A stretch of 64,000 bases of DNA from Cyclobacterium marinum DSM 745. Its GTDB lineage: Bacteria > Bacteroidota > Bacteroidia > Cytophagales > Cyclobacteriaceae. The DNA lies in NCBI RefSeq assembly GCF_000222485.1, contig NC_015914.1, forward strand, positions 1,550,001 through 1,614,000. Reading direction: 5' to 3'. This document shows, piece by piece, positions 62,663 through 64,000 of this stretch (its first letter is position 1; each line of letters begins with the position of its first letter). A program made the position numbers and the translations under genes. A model generated the notes under the pieces. The model ran no database searches. It saw only the letters and a list, made by a program, of their open reading frames with translations, and was not told the origin of the DNA.

Positions 62663-62670
62663 CAAATATA
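62663..62670 (-). promoter_or_regulatory. Probable -7 promoter element of the EBO operon
   Basis: TATATTTG on the minus strand matches TAnnTTTG exactly, 25 bases before the eboA start, giving a very short leader. A clear -33 TTG is missing (TTC 24 bases upstream). Confidence 0.5.
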
Positions 62671-62885
62671 ACATTTATTCCATTGCTGTTTTTTGAACAT
62701 GAGAACAATCATAAATCTACAAACTGTTTTTCTCCTCGCTAAATAAAAAATAAGGAAAGGTTGGTGTTTGAACAAGACTTCTTGTAAATGAAATTAACAA
62801 TCAACAAAATTAAGACCTAAAAGAAATTATCCGCCCCTCCATTGAGCAAGTTCAACCTTATGATATAAATTAGCTCCCAAGAAAA

Positions 62886-62920
62886 AAGCCAAGCCATTTC
62901 AAGATTGAAATGCTTGGCTT
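62886..62920 (-). terminator. Terminator of the Gfo/Idh/MocA gene
   Basis: AAGCCAAG-CATTTCAA pairs with TTGAAATG-CTTGGCTT, with a single-base bulge and a two-base tip, and on the minus strand runs into TTTTTTC. It lies about 30 bases after the stop at 62951. Confidence 0.85.
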
Positions 62921-62950
62921 GTATTTAGGTATTAAATGAATTTATTGGAA

Positions 62951-64000
62951 TTATTCTTGCCAATCAACACCTGTATCTTTCCAACTTCTGGACTTGGCTG
63001 AGTCTAGCACAGCTTCACAAACCTTCTGCGTTTCATAAGCATCTCTGAAGGTTGGGTGACACGGCTCATTTCCTTCTAGGCTCTTGAAGAAATCAGCGAC
63101 TTGATGTATAAATGAATGCTCATATCCAATGCTTGTCCCGGGGATCCACCAACGATCCATATAAGGTTGATCTCCTTCAGTAACATGGACAGAACGCCAA
63201 CCTCTTACTTCCGGCTCATCATTATGATCAAAGTATTCCAACCTGTTTAGGTCATGTAGATCCCATCTTATGGAAGCATGTTCTCCATTGATCTCAAATG
63301 TATAAAGCGCCTTGTGTCCTCTGGCATAGCGAGTCGCCTCAAATAAACCTAAGGAACCATTGTCAAAATGGCAATGGAATGCACAAGCATCATCTATTTC
63401 TACTTTTTGTTTTTCTCCACTTCCTTGGTGTACCCTTTCTTTGATAAAAGTTTCCGTCATGGCAGAAACATCTTTGATGCCACCATTTAACCACATGGCT
63501 GTATCAATACAATGCGCCAAAAGATCACCTGTCACACCTGATCCGGCTGCTGCGGCATCCAATCTCCATAAGGCATCACCTCCTTGTGGCAACTCAGGAT
63601 TTATCGTCCAATCTTGTAGGAAGTTGGCGCGGTAATGGAAGATTTTCCCCAACTTACCTGAGTCAACTATCTGCTTGGCCAAGGTCACTGCAGGAACTCT
63701 TCTGTAATTGTACCAAACGGTATTTTTCACCCCTGCTTCTTCCACAACCTTCACCATTTCCTCAGCTTCTTCTAAAGTCCTGGAAAGTGGTTTTTCACAA
63801 AGAATCATTTTACCGGCCTTTGCAGCTGCAATTGCGATTTCTGCATGGGTATTGTTAGGTGTACAGATATCAACGGCATCGATATCGTCTCTTTCAATAA
63901 TTTTTCTCCAATCTGTTTCATAGGAGGCATACCCCCACTGTTCTGCAAACTCTCTGATTTTATCTTCCCTTCTGGAACACGCCGCTTGCAATACCGGACG
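62951..64000 (-). CDS. Gfo/Idh/MocA-family NAD(P)-dependent oxidoreductase, N-terminus outside window
   Basis: The frame remains open to the window edge; the first codons seen read [13 protein letters not shown], the usual end of the second strand of the Rossmann fold, so the GxGxxG start is missing. Present parts are [37 protein letters not shown] (catalytic EKP Lys), the NYRRVPAV stretch and [14 protein letters not shown] (His). Such enzymes oxidise or reduce sugars and cyclitols. About 350 residues are visible. It lies upstream of EBO on the same strand but is separated by its own terminator. Confidence 0.9.
   Translation of the reverse strand, partial: RPVLQAACSRREDKIREFAEQWGYASYETDWRKIIERDDIDAVDICTPNNTHAEIAIAAAKAGKMILCEKPLSRTLEEAEEMVKVVEEAGVKNTVWYNYRRVPAVTLAKQIVDSGKLGKIFHYRANFLQDWTINPELPQGGDALWRLDAAAAGSGVTGDLLAHCIDTAMWLNGGIKDVSAMTETFIKERVHQGSGEKQKVEIDDACAFHCHFDNGSLGLFEATRYARGHKALYTFEINGEHASIRWDLHDLNRLEYFDHNDEPEVRGWRSVHVTEGDQPYMDRWWIPGTSIGYEHSFIHQVADFFKSLEGNEPCHPTFRDAYETQKVCEAVLDSAKSRSWKDTGVDWQE

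Larger units (their letters stand above)
62639..62950. other. Intergenic region upstream of eboA
   Basis: 312 bases. It contains the EBO promoter box at 62663-62670 and the terminator of the Gfo/Idh gene at 62886-62920. Nothing else is recognised. Confidence 0.6.

Noticed and set aside
1..64000. tRNA, rRNA, CRISPR array, or intact insertion sequence
   Set aside because: No cloverleaf-type sequence, rRNA core, regularly spaced direct repeats or transposase was found on reading both strands; the dispersed repeat carries no gene.

Overview
The window looks like chromosomal DNA of an AT-rich member of the Bacteroidota, most likely Cytophagales and plausibly Cyclobacteriaceae. Supporting signs are a type IX secretion (T9SS) type B adhesin with a SprF/PorP-like partner, BshC (bacillithiol), a Bacteroidota-type GGGP synthase, an Oar-like TonB-dependent receptor, a LruC-domain protein, TAnnTTTG-type promoters, and few Shine-Dalgarno sequences. 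The genus is inferred. I see no rRNA, tRNA, CRISPR array, prophage or intact insertion sequence.

Layout. 1-2.3 kb: end of panC, panD, a flippase-like membrane protein and a zinc peptidase. 2.6-6.2 kb: acyl-CoA dehydrogenase, AraC regulator, GGGP synthase and two small envelope proteins. 6.4-10.1 kb: DsbA/FrnE-like protein, CrtI-like desaturase, MltF-like transglycosylase. 10.2-15.7 kb: tripartite RND efflux operon. 16.1-19.5 kb: Oar-like TonB receptor. 20.1-24.1 kb: YhhN, AspRS, M23 peptidase. 24.2-30.6 kb: surface-glycan nucleotide-sugar genes (glycosyltransferase, RfbF, two SDRs, SAF-domain dehydrogenase, RfbC). 30.7-32.5 kb: a JAMM peptidase followed by a fused MoaD/ThiS-E1-rhodanese protein. 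32.7-41.3 kb: T9SS type B adhesin/SprF/OmpA operon, then a LruC protein with a lipoprotein. 41.8-46.0 kb: Fe-SOD operon and, divergently, bshC/5-FCL/barrel protein. 46.4-51.9 kb: CopA and HMA chaperone, M16 peptidase, IspF, MnmD, lipoprotein. 52.3-54.5 kb: VCBS protein and a Tat-exported TIM-barrel protein. 54.5-62.6 kb: adenosine-kinase-like gene, TMEM220-like gene and the complete six-gene EBO cluster (eboA to eboF). 62.9 kb to the end: Gfo/Idh/MocA oxidoreductase cut by the window edge.

The two most unusual systems are the EBO cluster, which is known from cyanobacteria and eustigmatophyte plastids but whose product here is unknown, and the JAMM plus Ubl-E1-rhodanese pair. In the latter, the peptidase could free an internal Gly-Gly end from the fused ubiquitin-like domain, next to sugar-nucleotide genes. 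A dispersed intergenic repeat with at least three related copies (near 32.6, 46.3 and 52.1 kb, with a possible remnant near 16.0 kb) is the clearest structure not explained by genes. Several hairpins are positioned unusually: two enclose a stop codon and one lies antisense inside a convergent coding sequence.
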